Positions 24,958 to 35,648 of a DNA stretch of 64,000 nucleotides are shown in pieces. A program made the position numbers and the translations under genes. The stretch's first letter is position 1. Each line of letters opens with the position of its first letter. The DNA is from Oscheius onirici (lineage: Eukaryota > Nematoda > Chromadorea > Rhabditida > Rhabditidae), in assembly GCA_932521025.1 (NCBI GenBank), contig OW051468.1:5580064-5644063 (forward strand), written 5' to 3'. The notes beneath the pieces are model-generated. The model worked only from the letters and a program-made list of their open reading frames with translations, searched no databases and was not told where the DNA came from.

Positions 24958-25123
24958 TCATAAGTAAGTGAGCGAATAAATAAAGGTACCCGTAGCGGCC
25001 GAAATTTGGTCATGAAGTGAGAGTGAAGTGAATGGAGGCAGTGGTCAGTCGATTCTGTTGATGGTCTTGGATTCGTTGATTTGGCATTGCAACTGGAACC
25101 AACATGAAAATAACTCGCCTAAC

Positions 25124-28100
25124 CTACAATCTTGTTCTTTTCCAGATTCCAGGTCTTTTGTGCGAAATCGTACTCATTGCGTCTTTTGCAGTGGTTCAGC
25201 CAACAATGTTTGTAAGCTTCCACCGTCTTCGGAACAGCACATTCTTCTGGAATTTGAAACATTTGATGAGACTTGGTAATAACTTACCATGGTCGACATT
25301 AAGCCGATACTTAACAATAGATTTGTTCTCTACAATGCATTCGTAGTCACCATTGTCTGCTCGACTGACATCGAGGAGAAGAAGACCATCCGTTTTGGTC
25401 AGGAGAAACCGGTCAGTCATTTGGATTCTGAATAAAAGTAATATGGTCTGTTCAAAAGACGGTAAGCTAAGAGATTCATCTGATACAATTCAGTACCTGG
25501 AAGAGCGTTGCTTGGCGGTAAAACAGTTCACCCAAGTTAGCTACGCAATTTTACAGTGACTCCGGTTGTTTACCGAGTCTTTTTGTCTGCCTCTCCAAAA
25601 AAGACCTTTTGAATGAGCCTTACCTTGTTCCATCTCTCTGCCACTGACAGTCCTGAATTCCCAGGAAGTGAACGCTCTCCGAAGGATAGGCCTTGCGATG
25701 TACTGGTCGACTGACAGCGGCACATTCAGCCGGTCCTCTGCCAGCCCAAGACGAGATCCAGCCAACTGACTGCGAGTGAACCTTCTCTCTCGGCTGACAC
25801 ATTTCTCGAGCCGTGTTCCAGCTACAGTACGGGTCGACGGCACAGAGAGAGCAGGACTGGTAGAGCGGACAGGATGTGAGAGAAAACTGTCCGATGCCGG
25901 AAGTTGATGCGGTGAAGAAGAATTCTCCTGGCAGCAGAGCCACAGCAGTAATTTGGCCTTCTGCTGCCAGTTTTCTTTGCTCCAAAAGGGACCATTTCCA
26001 GTCGCTGCCCTCTTTCCAATGGGATAACTTCCACATCTCGTTGGTCCTCCCGTCGATGGCTAGAATGAGAGTCTGTTCCGTCTTGGCTTCTGCCAGAATA
26101 TGTGTAAAGACTACGTCTCTCGTCGCGAGGATCGGACTTCCTCCTAGAAAACCATAAATATTATTAATTGATAAGAAACCTGGAACATTGTCAGCCATCA
26201 GTAGATGAGATTTCGCAAAATGGAGATCAGTCACGGAGAGAGTTTCACTGTTGGGAATACACTGAAATAAAGATAGATTAAAATATCGGCTCGCTTACAG
26301 TTCCGGGCCTGTATTGACTGGGCACGGCATCAGAGGGTAGCACAGACCACGAGCTTCCAGAGTTTTCCATGAATTGTCCGTGGTTGAAGACCTGGTTGAT
26401 GGATTTGAGGGAAAATAAACAGATGGCTGATGTGGTAAACGCCGTATTCGATGTGCTCATAGTCGCATAGAAAACGGTATCTTCGGATGTCTCTACTCTG
26501 GTCACAGCTTCTGAAAATCTCTATAGGTTTAGGAACTAGACTGTCTCTCACGAATTTCGTCAAAATAGAAAGGAAATTGAGCAGAGATGGAGCAGTTGAG
26601 TCTGGCCTTCACGAATGAGGTCCAAACCTGCTTCAGAACAGTTTTTCCTCCAGTGTCTTTCTAGAAAACCTATTTCCTCATCAAAAAGTTCAAAAACCTT
26701 GCATATCCTGGCCACTCTGGACCTGACTACTCGATCAGTCGGTCCACTTTCCAAAGCAATCTCTCGGAAGAAGAAGTAGACGTACTCCCCAATGTCAAAC
26801 GATCCCATAAACTGGGGCTCTGAAAGAGACAAATTTGCCGGTCTCTCCCCTGGGAAATCCAATTACCACCCTGCCTATAATTTGATCGGGTGGCACAGAA
26901 GGCGCGTGCTTCTGACAGCGCAAAGACTCACCATTTAGCCAGTGTGGATCCGTGTAAATAGTCCGCATGCTAGCATGGACATCTCGTCCTTTGTCCTGAA
27001 GAGCCGGTCGATAGATCAGATGATTTTCACCGGCCATCCCTGTTCTAATTCCCGAATATATGGCTGGCAGCTCTTTCGGATTTCCCCATTCTGAAAATCA
27101 TTAGTGCATCTTCGAAACACAAAAGTAATGTGTTTCTTTGAAAAAAAGTTTGAAGCATTCAATAGTTCTTCGGATTAAAGGAAACCTGTTCTATCTTGTC
27201 AAAGACATTAGTATAAAAGCAGCTGGAAAGGAGAAGAGAGCGTCTGCTACTCGACTACAAGATGGGAGACTTCAAGCTGACTCTGGAGCTCGCGGAGAAG
27301 GTCCTCTTCGCGAGCAGGAAGCTGGGAGACGAGGCTGTCAACGCTACCATCAAACTCACGAACCCGCTGAAGGAACGCATCGCCTTCAAGATCAAGTGCA
27401 CCTCGAACGAGATCTTTCGTATTCGTCCGCCAGTGGGAAACCTCAAAGGATCTGAGTCGGTCAACATCGTGCTGACCTTCACTTCGAGCAAGACGATTCC
27501 GGAGAATAGCAAGCACTACTTCGCCTTCTACTACATCAAGGCTGAGGACGAAAAGAAGGAGGGACGACAAGCTTGGACGGACCACAAGGGAGAGGCTGAA
27601 GGAACCAAGAAGATCTTCGCTGACTTCAAGAAGGAGACTGACGAGAAGGAGGAGAAGAAAGAAGAGCCGAAGAAGGAAGTTGAGAAGAAGGAGGAGGACA
27701 AGAAGGACGAGAAGAAGGGGGAGAAGAAAGAGGCCGAGAAGAAGGACGAAGAGAAAAAAGAAGAGAAGAAAGAAGAGGTCAAGAAAGAAGCCAAGGACGA
27801 GAAGAAATGAGTTACTAGCCAAACAAAAGGGCAGATAATAAACGGCTGTGAACCGTTGTACTATTTTCTTATGGTGTTTTGATAGTTACTCTTACTAACT
27901 TTGTTTTCCCGTAATCTCGCCTTCGTTTCCTCTGAACCCACAGGACCCCTGGTCTGGGTAGTAACGTCAACTGTTCTTCTTCAGATCTTCTGGCTATTCT
28001 ACTGTTGACTCTATGGACACCTCTGGGTATATCTGTTTGGCCTTGCCGGACAATCATCTTCTTCTCTTCGTCTATTTCTACACTCTTCTGAGTTTGCCTA

Positions 28101-29441
28101 TGGGTCTTTCAGACTCCCTAATGTAATTTTTATCCTCTCGCAATGCCTTCTAGTCTCTTCATCCCTTTCTTTAGATGAAAATAATGCACTGGGAGAAATG
28201 GTTCACCGCACATCTACCGGTTTTCCTCTTCTTCGAGTATTTCCATGTCTATCGTCAGACTCACTCCCTACTAGTTCCTACTCGTCACGTCTGGGTTCTC
28301 TTCTCATTAGTCTGCCAAAGTGTATTCTATTGACCAAATACTTGATTGCGTCTTTGACCTACTGTCAGTGTTTCAAGTTTACAATGTTTGCAAGAAGTCC
28401 AAAAGAAAAAAAAACGAAAATTGATTCAGTTTCGGATCCAAAACTAACGGGTATTCCAGTCACAGAGATTAAAAAATAACCTACCAACGATGACAGCTGT
28501 CGAATTGACCATCGGATCTTGTGCACATATGCCAATTTCGGTTCGGGGATCTTTTCTGTCCTTCAGTGTGGCCGACTCCAGAACTCTAATTTCTGGCTTC
28601 ATGGCCACTGACGAGCAGACCTTTAGCATTGACTATTTTTGTTTCAATAAAAACGTACATAAAGAGTCTCTCTCTGGTCCTGTAGAGTCATGAATCGTGT
28701 CGAGGGCTGGCAGTCAGAGTCAATATTGCCAGCTGCGCGGCATTCTGACAGTTCTGACTCCGAGAGTGCAATCTTTTTCTCGGCAAACTAAAAAAGATCC
28801 TTTGAAATCAAAACTACCGCCATACCAGATTGCCTGAAGTATCGTTGACATTATAGGCCCACAGTCTAAAGATTCGACCTCTCGCTCCGACATACAGAGA
28901 AGCGGAATTAGTGTCCAAGACCAGATTTCTATAGTCGAGATCGCCTCGTGAGAAGAAGTTGTCTGCAAAAAAAGATTCGGTTTGTAATAGTTGTAAAGGC
29001 CATAAATTCGTCTCGGAAGAGAGACCAGGTGGCGGTCGGGAGCGAGAGAACAATTATAGAAATTATTGAGTCATTGACCTCGCTTTGATTGATTGTCTCC
29101 GGCCGATCTTTTTTCTAATGGAAATGTACATATTTTCCTCTTAACAAACTAGGGTTTAATGCCGTAAACTGTCTATGAGAAACCAGGACCTTTGTTCTGG
29201 CGTTTTAGAGAAGTGAAGGACTTTCTCCGTTTGTTCTAAACTGTAGTTCTATGCTAAAAGTCCCATTAAGAAATACATAGCAAAGTTGGGAAATATAGTA
29301 TCGTAAACGAAAATTTTGCAGAAACTAAAGTGATGGGACCCACAAAATAGAAAGTAGTACGAATTCGAAGAAGAATCACAAACCTGGAAGTCGTAGAGAG
29401 ACTACCTGAACTACCAGGAGAGCCAAACAGGTCAGCCACAT
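25124..29441 (-). CDS. Secreted semaphorin, Sema-2 type (Sema-PSI-Ig)
   Basis: Axon-guidance ligand acting through plexins. ATG 29441 opens signal peptide [15 protein letters not shown] (exon 29441-29384). Next exons, all in phase: 28982-28825 ([12 protein letters not shown]), about 28791-28665 ([13 protein letters not shown]), about 28626-28485, 27090-26932, about 26824-26699 ([28 protein letters not shown]), 26661-26550 (KDTGGK..ARLNCS), 26509-26299, about 26260-26182, about 26143-25629 and about 25433-25289, the last with Ig strand F motif [10 protein letters not shown]. The Sema domain is complete and is followed by a PSI motif ([18 protein letters not shown]). There is no transmembrane segment; the end is basic ([11 protein letters not shown]), as in the Sema-2a/MAB-20 group. 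The exon between PSI and Ig (about 25550-25500) and the last exon (25189-25124) are tentative. Intron 27091-28484 carries an MSP-domain gene on the other strand. Confidence 0.88.
27212..27219 (+). promoter_or_regulatory. TATA box of the MSP-domain gene
   Basis: TATAAAAG about 50 bp before the ATG at 27262. This implies a very short 5' UTR and an independent promoter inside the semaphorin intron. A GATA-like AGATAG (minus strand, about 27192) lies just upstream. Confidence 0.55.
27262..27810 (+). CDS. MSP-domain protein with Lys/Glu-rich tail
   Basis: Single-exon gene of 182 residues. Residues 1-115 form an MSP (major sperm protein)-like immunoglobulin fold: [17 protein letters not shown] matches the conserved 'nonT..riafKIKtT' core, followed by [19 protein letters not shown]. 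Residues about 118-182 are almost only K, E and D, a highly charged, probably disordered tail. No membrane anchor is present, so it is not VAP. Stand-alone MSP-domain proteins are typical of nematodes, where many act in sperm motility or signalling; function here is inference. It sits antisense inside a semaphorin intron with its own TATA box and poly(A) signal (27837). Confidence 0.88.
   Translation: MGDFKLTLELAEKVLFASRKLGDEAVNATIKLTNPLKERIAFKIKCTSNEIFRIRPPVGNLKGSESVNIVLTFTSSKTIPENSKHYFAFYYIKAEDEKKEGRQAWTDHKGEAEGTKKIFADFKKETDEKEEKKEEPKKEVEKKEEDKKDEKKGEKKEAEKKDEEKKEEKKEEVKKEAKDEKK
27837..27842 (+). promoter_or_regulatory. Poly(A) signal of the MSP-domain gene
   Basis: AATAAA 27 bp after the TGA at 27808-27810. 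Confidence 0.75.
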
Positions 29442-30113
29442 GGCTAACCAACACCGTTTGAAGTTGACTTATCCTGAAAGAAACCGTTAATTAGTCGCCG
29501 CTAATCGAGTTCGATCATATATTTTTAGAGAGGAAGAAATGTGTACTCCTGAAGGGACTTGTGGCCGGACGGAGATTCGATTCGTGGCCTGGCCCTCATT
29601 CAAATGGCGTGCGTTGGGGTGGGCGGGCTGTCCTCTCTCTCTCACACTAACCTCCTGTCCACAATGGACCACACGATCAATACCGGGAAGATAGAGTAGC
29701 CCTCAGCTGTTCTGGCCACTATTTTTGAAAGACAATGGATTTCAGAAAGGATATGCAGTTAACATTTGAATTTGATTGCGCATACCGAGTATCCGACAAT
29801 TACGGGCTAAATTGAAGCAAATCCTCGTAGCGGGAAAAACCTTTTCTCAATAAAGTACTACCAGCTTCTATAAGTTTGTTATCTCGTTATTCCCATTGTT
29901 CCAGCACCTCTTCTGCAAATAGGCAGTTGATATCGAAACCTGACGTCTTGTCCCTATTTGCAGATTATAGGGGGATCGTCGCGAGTGACCTCGGGTCTAA
30001 TGAGGATGACAATTTTTATATGTAAGAAAGAAACGCGGGTACAACAAAAACGAAAAGGCACATATATCAAAAATGACTAGACAACAGCACCGGAATGAAG
30101 ACATTTATCACAG
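29442..30113. other. Semaphorin upstream region
   Basis: About 670 bp between UBAP1's stop and the semaphorin start on the same strand. A minus-strand acceptor CTTTCAG lies about 35 bp before the semaphorin ATG, so a 5' UTR intron or trans-splice site is likely. No other gene is seen. Confidence 0.4.
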
Positions 30114-32408
30114 TTACGGCATTATTATGTAGAGGGCTTGTTCTTGATCTCCGTTCGTCTTGAGCAGGGCATCGAGGACGTCTTTGTTCGCGAAACCCAT
30201 GAGCAGTATTTGATCGGCAGCTTGGGCTCGTTGTAGGATATCCTGGAAATGGATTTTTGAATTTTAAAAAAATCTTTAGAAAGCAGATAAAGGTGTTTTT
30301 ATTTTTGATCAGCTGTTCCCCGAGACTTGTGTAAAAAAGACAAACCTGCTTGTCTGTGACGCCTGAATCCAAGAGATATTTGAGAGATTCTTCAGGTGAC
30401 ACTCCGCGTTTTTCGAGAGTACTCATGCCCTTCATGTAGTACTCTATCTGAAACCGAAATACATCAAATGTCAAACTCTTCCAAATCTGGCAGCTTCGGG
30501 ACTTACGGATTAGCGTAAGAAAAACCTACATGTACTATTCGTTGACGAGGAACTTTTGCCATAGCCACATTGACCAGATGTTCGCGATATCCTTTGGAAA
30601 GTAGACGCTGTTTCAACGGGATTTTGGAGACCTGAAATGAGATTACTGCAAACATTCGCAAATAAAAAACCTCTTTTCCTTGTTCTGTCGATATAGTAGG
30701 GGTGTTTGTCGTATTTGGACTCGTATAAGCTACAGTAGACCCGTTGATGATTTTTGTAGACTGTGCCTCGTCGTTCGTCTTGTTCATCTGCAGACGGTAT
30801 TGCGCAAAGAAGGAAATAGAATGTACATTGTGGCTAAGACTGGGATACGATGGAAGATTTACGACAGGAGGAGCCACATTTTGTCGTGGAGCCGGAATGG
30901 GTGCTGGAGTGGTCGGCTCAGATTTAGAGTGTCCGTTGAGAATCTGGAACGGAAAAATCATGAAAATATCCTCTCTTATAAATTGCTATGGTGTCTGTGG
31001 CTGACTCTGTGTGTTTGTCTGTCTGTTTGTCCGTGGCCACGAAATTTCGGTGTATTGTTAAGAGTCGCCGTCTTCACCCAGACGACCCGGGTTCGATTCC
31101 ATATTTTTGATAAATTATTTTGAGTAGGAAATAGAGTCAGGGTAACCGCTAGGGAATTAGGAGCGACCGGTTGATTTGTATAAGATCAGAGAGGAATCGT
31201 ATGGCCTGAAAATCGGTTCTTTAGAAGGGAAAGAATGAAAAGGTCCGATTGATTAGGTAAGGAAGAAGACATGACAGGTTCAGAAGATATCGGTTGACTG
31301 GGGAAGGGAGCAGAAGGGATCAAAAGGGATCGGTTGCCTGAGGAAGGGAGCAGAAGGGATCAAAAGAGATCGGTTGCCTGAGGAAGGGAGCAGAAGGGCT
31401 CAGAGGAGATCATTTGGCTATGGAATTATTGACTAGGGAGGAGATCAGATGTAAAGAAGAAAACACAAGTCAAAAAAGCCGCCGACAGGCGGCGAAGCCG
31501 GCTGGTCCTCTCTTATTAAAACGCTAAGGTCGCTCGAAGTATATTTCGAACTTTTCAACCCCTCTGGACTGGCAAAATGCGAATCTGATGGCAACTGTTT
31601 TATCGAAATTCTGCGAGGAATCCGGCTACCACGTCCGTTTTTCGAAATAATCCCCTTTTCACTGTTTTCAAGTCCCTCTATGGTTTGGCACTGAACCCAC
31701 AGGTAACAAGTTATGTCCTGTCGAGAATTTAGGCAACAATTAAGTTTTGAACTTGGACAGTTCTGTTACTGTTGTAGGGGTACGAAATGGATTACGTCGT
31801 CGTCAGACGACGAAGTCGACTGGTAATATAATAAAGTACCTGACTGAGGGCTTTACGATCGTCAATACTTTTCCATTCGACTTCGTCGAAAACGGTTCCT
31901 TTGGATTCAAATTCTTCGAACGACACGACAGGCTTGGGTTCTGGCGGCAGTACTGGAATTCCTACAATGCTGTTGTCGACTCGGGACGGCTGTAGCACCT
32001 TCTGAATAGTTTATACATGATTTTTATTTAAATTTCGAAGCAAGAGACAATTTAGAACAAAACTTACAAGCTGGTTAGGTAGAGAACTTGTGGAGGGAGA
32101 TAGGTGAAGCATTTGGAGTGGTTCGACTGGGACAGCCTCTTTTGGAGACTCTTTGAGATCATTGCGGGATTCGTATGCCCGTCTGGCCCGATGTTCTACT
32201 TCGAAATTATACTGAAAGTCAGTTTTGAGAGAAAATGTGAGAAACTTACTATCGGTGCATTGAACAGACGCGGTGGTACTGAAAGAGGCAGTAGTATTTG
32301 TGGTTTCGGATAGAATCGCTGGTCTATTTCTAGTGGAATGTCGCGAAGGTAGTCTGTAAGGTCTTGTATACAACGTAAGGCTGAAAACGTACCGTCAAAT
32401 CGAGACAT
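30114..32408 (-). CDS. UBAP1: UBAP1, ESCRT-I subunit
   Basis: Ubiquitin-binding ESCRT-I subunit that sorts ubiquitinated cargo at endosomes. ATG 32408: MSRFD, then after a 33-bp intron DYLRDIPLEIDQRF, the UMA motif that binds ESCRT-I (human YLDDVPFKTGDKF). Exons: 32408-32396, about 32362-32249, about 32220-32068, about 31999-31830, about 30958-30828, 30788-30672, about 30632-30530, about 30450-30346 and about 30243-30114. A central FDEVEWKSIDDRKAL matches human FDNLELKTIDEKEEL, the conserved linker. The C terminus is a SOUBA (tandem UBA) region, with KGMSTLEKRGVSPEESLKYL and MGFANKDVLDALLKTNGDQ matching human UBA repeats. About 320 residues, shorter than the about 500 of human. Intron 30959-31829 contains a SINE candidate and a tandem repeat. 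Confidence 0.9.
30985..31110 (+). mobile_element. Candidate tRNA-Glu-derived SINE
   Basis: A composite element in a UBAP1 intron. It starts with the dispersed GT-rich module (30985-31042), also found at 20858-20919. It continues into tRNA-like sequence: an A-box-like stretch about 31045-31063 (CGGTGTATTGTTAAGAG), an anticodon-arm-like CGTCTTCACCCAGACG, and a perfect B box GGTTCGATTCC at 31090-31100. TCACCCAGACGACCCGGG is close to tRNA-Glu(TTC). The T-arm 3' side and acceptor stem do not pair, so it is not a working tRNA gene. Note that the GT-rich module lies 5' of the tRNA-like part, unlike a standard SINE. An AT-rich tail follows. Confidence 0.6.
31251..31420. repeat. 40-bp tandem repeat, about four copies
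   Basis: Units at 31291, 31331 and 31371 read CGGTTGCCTGAGGAAGGGAG and continue with CAGAAGGGATCAAAAGGGAT. The copies at 31251 and 31411 are more decayed. It is purine-rich, in the same UBAP1 intron as the SINE candidate. Confidence 0.85.
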
Positions 32409-33039
32409 TTGGTCATATAGACGCTATTTGACAATAATATTATTGTGAGGCTTAAAAATACAACTAAAGAGGCGAAAGCAAGAAAGGTAATAAAGAAATA
32501 AGGTCTGGTTTTTTTTCGACTGGAAGGTGCTGTGAGTCACCCATGTGATACGGCTGAAGCCGTGACGGAAATACGTCACCGTGTGCAGAAAGCTATTTGG
32601 TTCCCGTGTAAGAAGCTTAGAAAAATAAGGAAAAAGTCTGTGAATTTTAGCGATTCAAATCCCCGCGCAATTCGGTTGATTTAGGCGCCTCATTTGAACG
32701 TTGTTTTCCAATTATTTTTTTTAGTTTCTTCCTCTTCCAGAAAAGTTCCCATAAACCGTGTAAGTTTGCTATTTTTTGTAATAAACATGTGAATATAAAT
32801 GTTCAGTTTGCTAGAGAAACAGGCAATTGATTTCGTAAGCCAAAATGAGAAGTGAGAACCTGATGGCAATTTTATGCCTGCTGTTTACACCGTTTTTTGT
32901 CCGTTTCCTCGAGCATGTTCACATTGCCGAAACGCATTCTTTCGTCGTGAATGTATTTGTTTTGCTTCTAAAGTCACCTTCACTGTCCCAGCGTATTCCT
33001 TTTATTTAACGCACAAAACAAATAACTTTACAGAGTTCG
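32409..33039. other. Divergent promoter region between UBAP1 and MAF1
   Basis: About 630 bp separating two genes transcribed away from each other. It contains an ACTTTACAG acceptor (about 33025-33033) six bases before the MAF1 ATG. No other gene is evident. Confidence 0.5.
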
Positions 33040-34224
33040 ATGAAACTATTGGAAAATTCTACGCTTGAAGCGCTCTCGTCGAGGCTCAGCAATGCTGCCA
33101 TCGACTGTATGCTGGATTTCAAGTAAGATCTAAACTTTCATGCCTTTCATGTGTTTATTCTTTCTGATTGGAGGCATATTCATGCAAAATGGTTCAAAGT
33201 GACAAGAAACAATGGAAGACAGTCGAAGATCAAAATGAACGCCAGGTCAGCTTTTCAGGACTTCTACCAAAATCTTCAAGTTTAGCCACTTTCCCCTCCT
33301 GACGATTTTCTCAGCATATCTGCCTCTCCGATAGGACATTTTGCCCGGATGCGCCATCTGTCTGAGCCGAGTTGCAGCAGTTCCGATAACGATGGAGACG
33401 ATGGCTTCAAGCATCAAGTTCTCGTCGATTCAATCTCCATAAGAACGCTCTTCGATCTACGCTCTGTGCTGGATAATTCTTTTCCCGACTACGATTTCTC
33501 CACCGTCAAGAGCGACAACTTTTCATTGATTCCCAGCTACGAGGTAATATTTCTACCCTTTCACTTGGAGAATGTTATGAGCAATTTTTAAATACTTAGT
33601 TGGCGACCTAATACTAGGCACAGAACATACTATCTTTCCGTAACAAAGTGCAATGGTGTCTGTAGCGGTGTCCGCAGTTGTCGAGAATACGATAACATGA
33701 CAAGTTTTAATCTTTTATCGAACGAGTTCGTTTTTGAAAGGATCGCGTCTGTGGCAGTTCTGTTAGAAGGTAGAACGAAGAAGAGAGGCTCACTAATAGT
33801 CTGCCGCCAAAAACGGAGGCGGCGTAACCTACTGTAGAATTCTGGCATGCGCAACAAACTTGCTTTAGGACGTAATCAGCATGGTGAACAGTCGCTTCTT
33901 CTCGACCGTAAACGACTATTCACTCGTTCGCGAGGAGCTTTGGGACAGCATTGAAAAGGAAATCGAGCCGTACAAGTGCAAGATTTACGGCTACAAGATG
34001 GACTACGGCGATGATCCGTTCTCTGAAGAGGGATGCATCTGGGCTCTCGTGTACTTCTTCTATAACAAGGTTTTTTTTCTTATTTTTGTTGAAACCTCTC
34101 TTTCTTTCAGCATCTGAAGCGAGTCTTGCTTTTCTCTTGCCGCGCACTCTCTCAAACCCGTGCCGATCTCTCAGCTGACGGGCTCGACTTCGACACCCTG
34201 GACAACGATTCCGATGGCTACTAA
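33040..34224 (+). CDS. MAF1: MAF1, repressor of RNA polymerase III
   Basis: Nuclear repressor of Pol III transcription (tRNA, 5S), controlled by TOR-pathway phosphorylation. ATG 33040: MKLLENSTLEAL is nearly identical to human MKLLENSSFEAI. Exons: 33040-33122, about 33170-33244, about 33286-33543, about 33870-34071 and about 34111-34224. Conserved blocks are EAYSCKM (A box), PDYDFSTVKS (B box) and [33 protein letters not shown] (C box). About 240 residues, near the family norm. The long acidic tail of the human protein is reduced to DFDTLDNDSDGY. Intron 1 begins with a strong GTAAGA, but the frame that restores EAYSCKM has no AG in front of it (see findings). Confidence 0.95.
33544..33869 (+). 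other. MAF1 intron 3
   Basis: 326-bp intron. A GCAATGGTGTCTGTAGCG stretch near 33649 weakly resembles the start of the dispersed module (GCTATGGTGTCTGTGGCT) but the match fades quickly. Nothing else is seen. Confidence 0.35.
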
Positions 34225-34530
34225 AAAGTCCCTGTGTAGAGTGTACATAATGCCTCTGCCAGTTAGTTCGTCTAGCCTTTCTTTTCCCTCTAATCCATAA
34301 GATAGCTTCACGTGTAGTTTGTCCCGGATTCTCGTAGATTACGCGTTGTTTAGGTGCATACTGCCTCCGTATTCAGCAGGAATGGACAAGTGATCCATAC
34401 CTCAGCATTTAGGAATTTAGCGATTGTAAAAACGTCATAATCATCGTTGTAAACTGCCCTATAACCCCCCACCTCCCACTTAATCCTCTTTTATTAGTCG
34501 TATAGTTGACTGTAATTTGTCATTTTTCGT

Positions 34531-34536
34531 AATAAA
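34531..34536 (+). promoter_or_regulatory. Poly(A) signal of MAF1
   Basis: AATAAA about 305 bp after the MAF1 stop and 127 bp before the archease start. MAF1 therefore ends with its own 3' end and is unlikely to share a transcript with archease. Confidence 0.65.
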
Positions 34537-34662
34537 AGTCCTTGAAATTTTTTCGGTTATTTGTTCTTTGGTTAGATCCAAAACTATCTTGTTCATTTTT
34601 CTGTCTTCTGCATAAATCTCATTACTTCATATGCCAAAATCTCATTACGCTTTCACAGAAAT

Positions 34663-35528
34663 ATGTCTAGGAAGGAGCCTAAAGACATCACGAATCGAAA
34701 AAGAATGGTCAGCGATTCGGAGACGAAAGGAAGCACGGCGAGATGCAATTCCAGTGGCAAGGTGAGTGCATATGTGTGAAGCTCTTTGCTTCAAGACTCA
34801 TGTACGAAAAGATAAGATACTCCGTTCGAATGTGGCCCGAAACGAATAAATTTCGTTCTAGCAAACCGATTCAAATTTTCAGAAAACGTTTGGCTTCGAG
34901 CACCTGGACCATCCGGCTGATATTCAACTGCATTCTTGGGGTTTGAAGATGGAGACGGCCATGGAACAGCTCATTCTTTCTCTTTATGCCTATATGATTG
35001 ACGACAATGGGCTGTCGAGTGTTGATAATGTACGTTTAAGTCTAACTGCAAAGTACTCGGTCAAGATACGAAGCTAAAATCTGACCTGGTTTGCATAACT
35101 TGACTGAGTATCCAACTCCACTGAACGTTAACCTAATGTATGAAAAGTTTCAGGTTTACGAATATTATTTTGAGGCCAGTGGTCGCGACATGGAAACCCT
35201 TGTCTTTTCCATTTTGGATGAAGTTTTAGTCGCATTTCAATCGGAGCCATTTTTTATCGGACATCGGGTTGTTGTCAGATTTTAATTATGAAACTTGTTT
35301 ATAATATAGTTCCAGGTAGATTCCCTTGATCTTGAGAAATTTGAAGTCAGTTTTCATATTTACGGTGAAACGTACGATATCAAAAAACATAAACAGGTTA
35401 GTAGTCGTCTTTTCTCTCTCGTGATATCGATTTTTCAGGGTACTGATGTAAAAGCTATAACTTATAGCAATATGCAAATACAACATAATAAAGATCGATC
35501 AGATGTCTACGTCATTATCGATATCTAA
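34663..35528 (+). CDS. ZBTB8OS: Archease, tRNA-ligase (RtcB) activator
   Basis: Archease promotes guanylylation and turnover of the RtcB RNA ligase that joins tRNA exons and, in animals, XBP1 mRNA. Exons: 34663-34760, about 34884-35031, about 35155-35270, about 35316-35396 and about 35439-35528. Family motifs are [16 protein letters not shown] near the N terminus (the metal-binding Asp/His motif of human YLDHTADVQLHAWG), and [14 protein letters not shown] with the terminal VYVIIDI, which match human GTEVKAITYSAMQV...VFVIIDI including the C-terminal metal-binding Asp. A basic, Ser-rich N-terminal extension of about 33 residues precedes the domain. An acceptor-like TTTCACAG stands just upstream of the ATG. 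Confidence 0.95.
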
Positions 35529-35648
35529 TGCCTTCATTTATGTGGATAAATTTCTGACAGTTTTTTTTTCAAATTCATTCCTGGTTGTTTTATCAATCTG
35601 TACCTTGTTTTCCTTTAAATCTTTGTTTAATTTATTCTTAGGCTCAAA

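Noticed and set aside
25028..25346. Plus-strand hydrophobic frames near the semaphorin 3' end
   Set aside because: They overlap the semaphorin Ig exon on the opposite strand, and no splice-linked domain was found.
27247..27822. Leu/Phe-rich open frames on the minus strand, resembling a membrane protein
   Set aside because: They are the antisense shadow of the Lys/Glu-rich tail of the MSP-domain gene (AAG and GAG codons read backwards).
31041..31100. Functional tRNA-Glu gene
   Set aside because: The B box is perfect, but the T-arm and acceptor stem do not pair and the anticodon loop is one base short; it looks like a tRNA-derived repeat.
33649..33675. Third copy of the dispersed GT-rich module in MAF1 intron 3
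   Set aside because: Only about 15 bases match well before similarity is lost; not enough to call.
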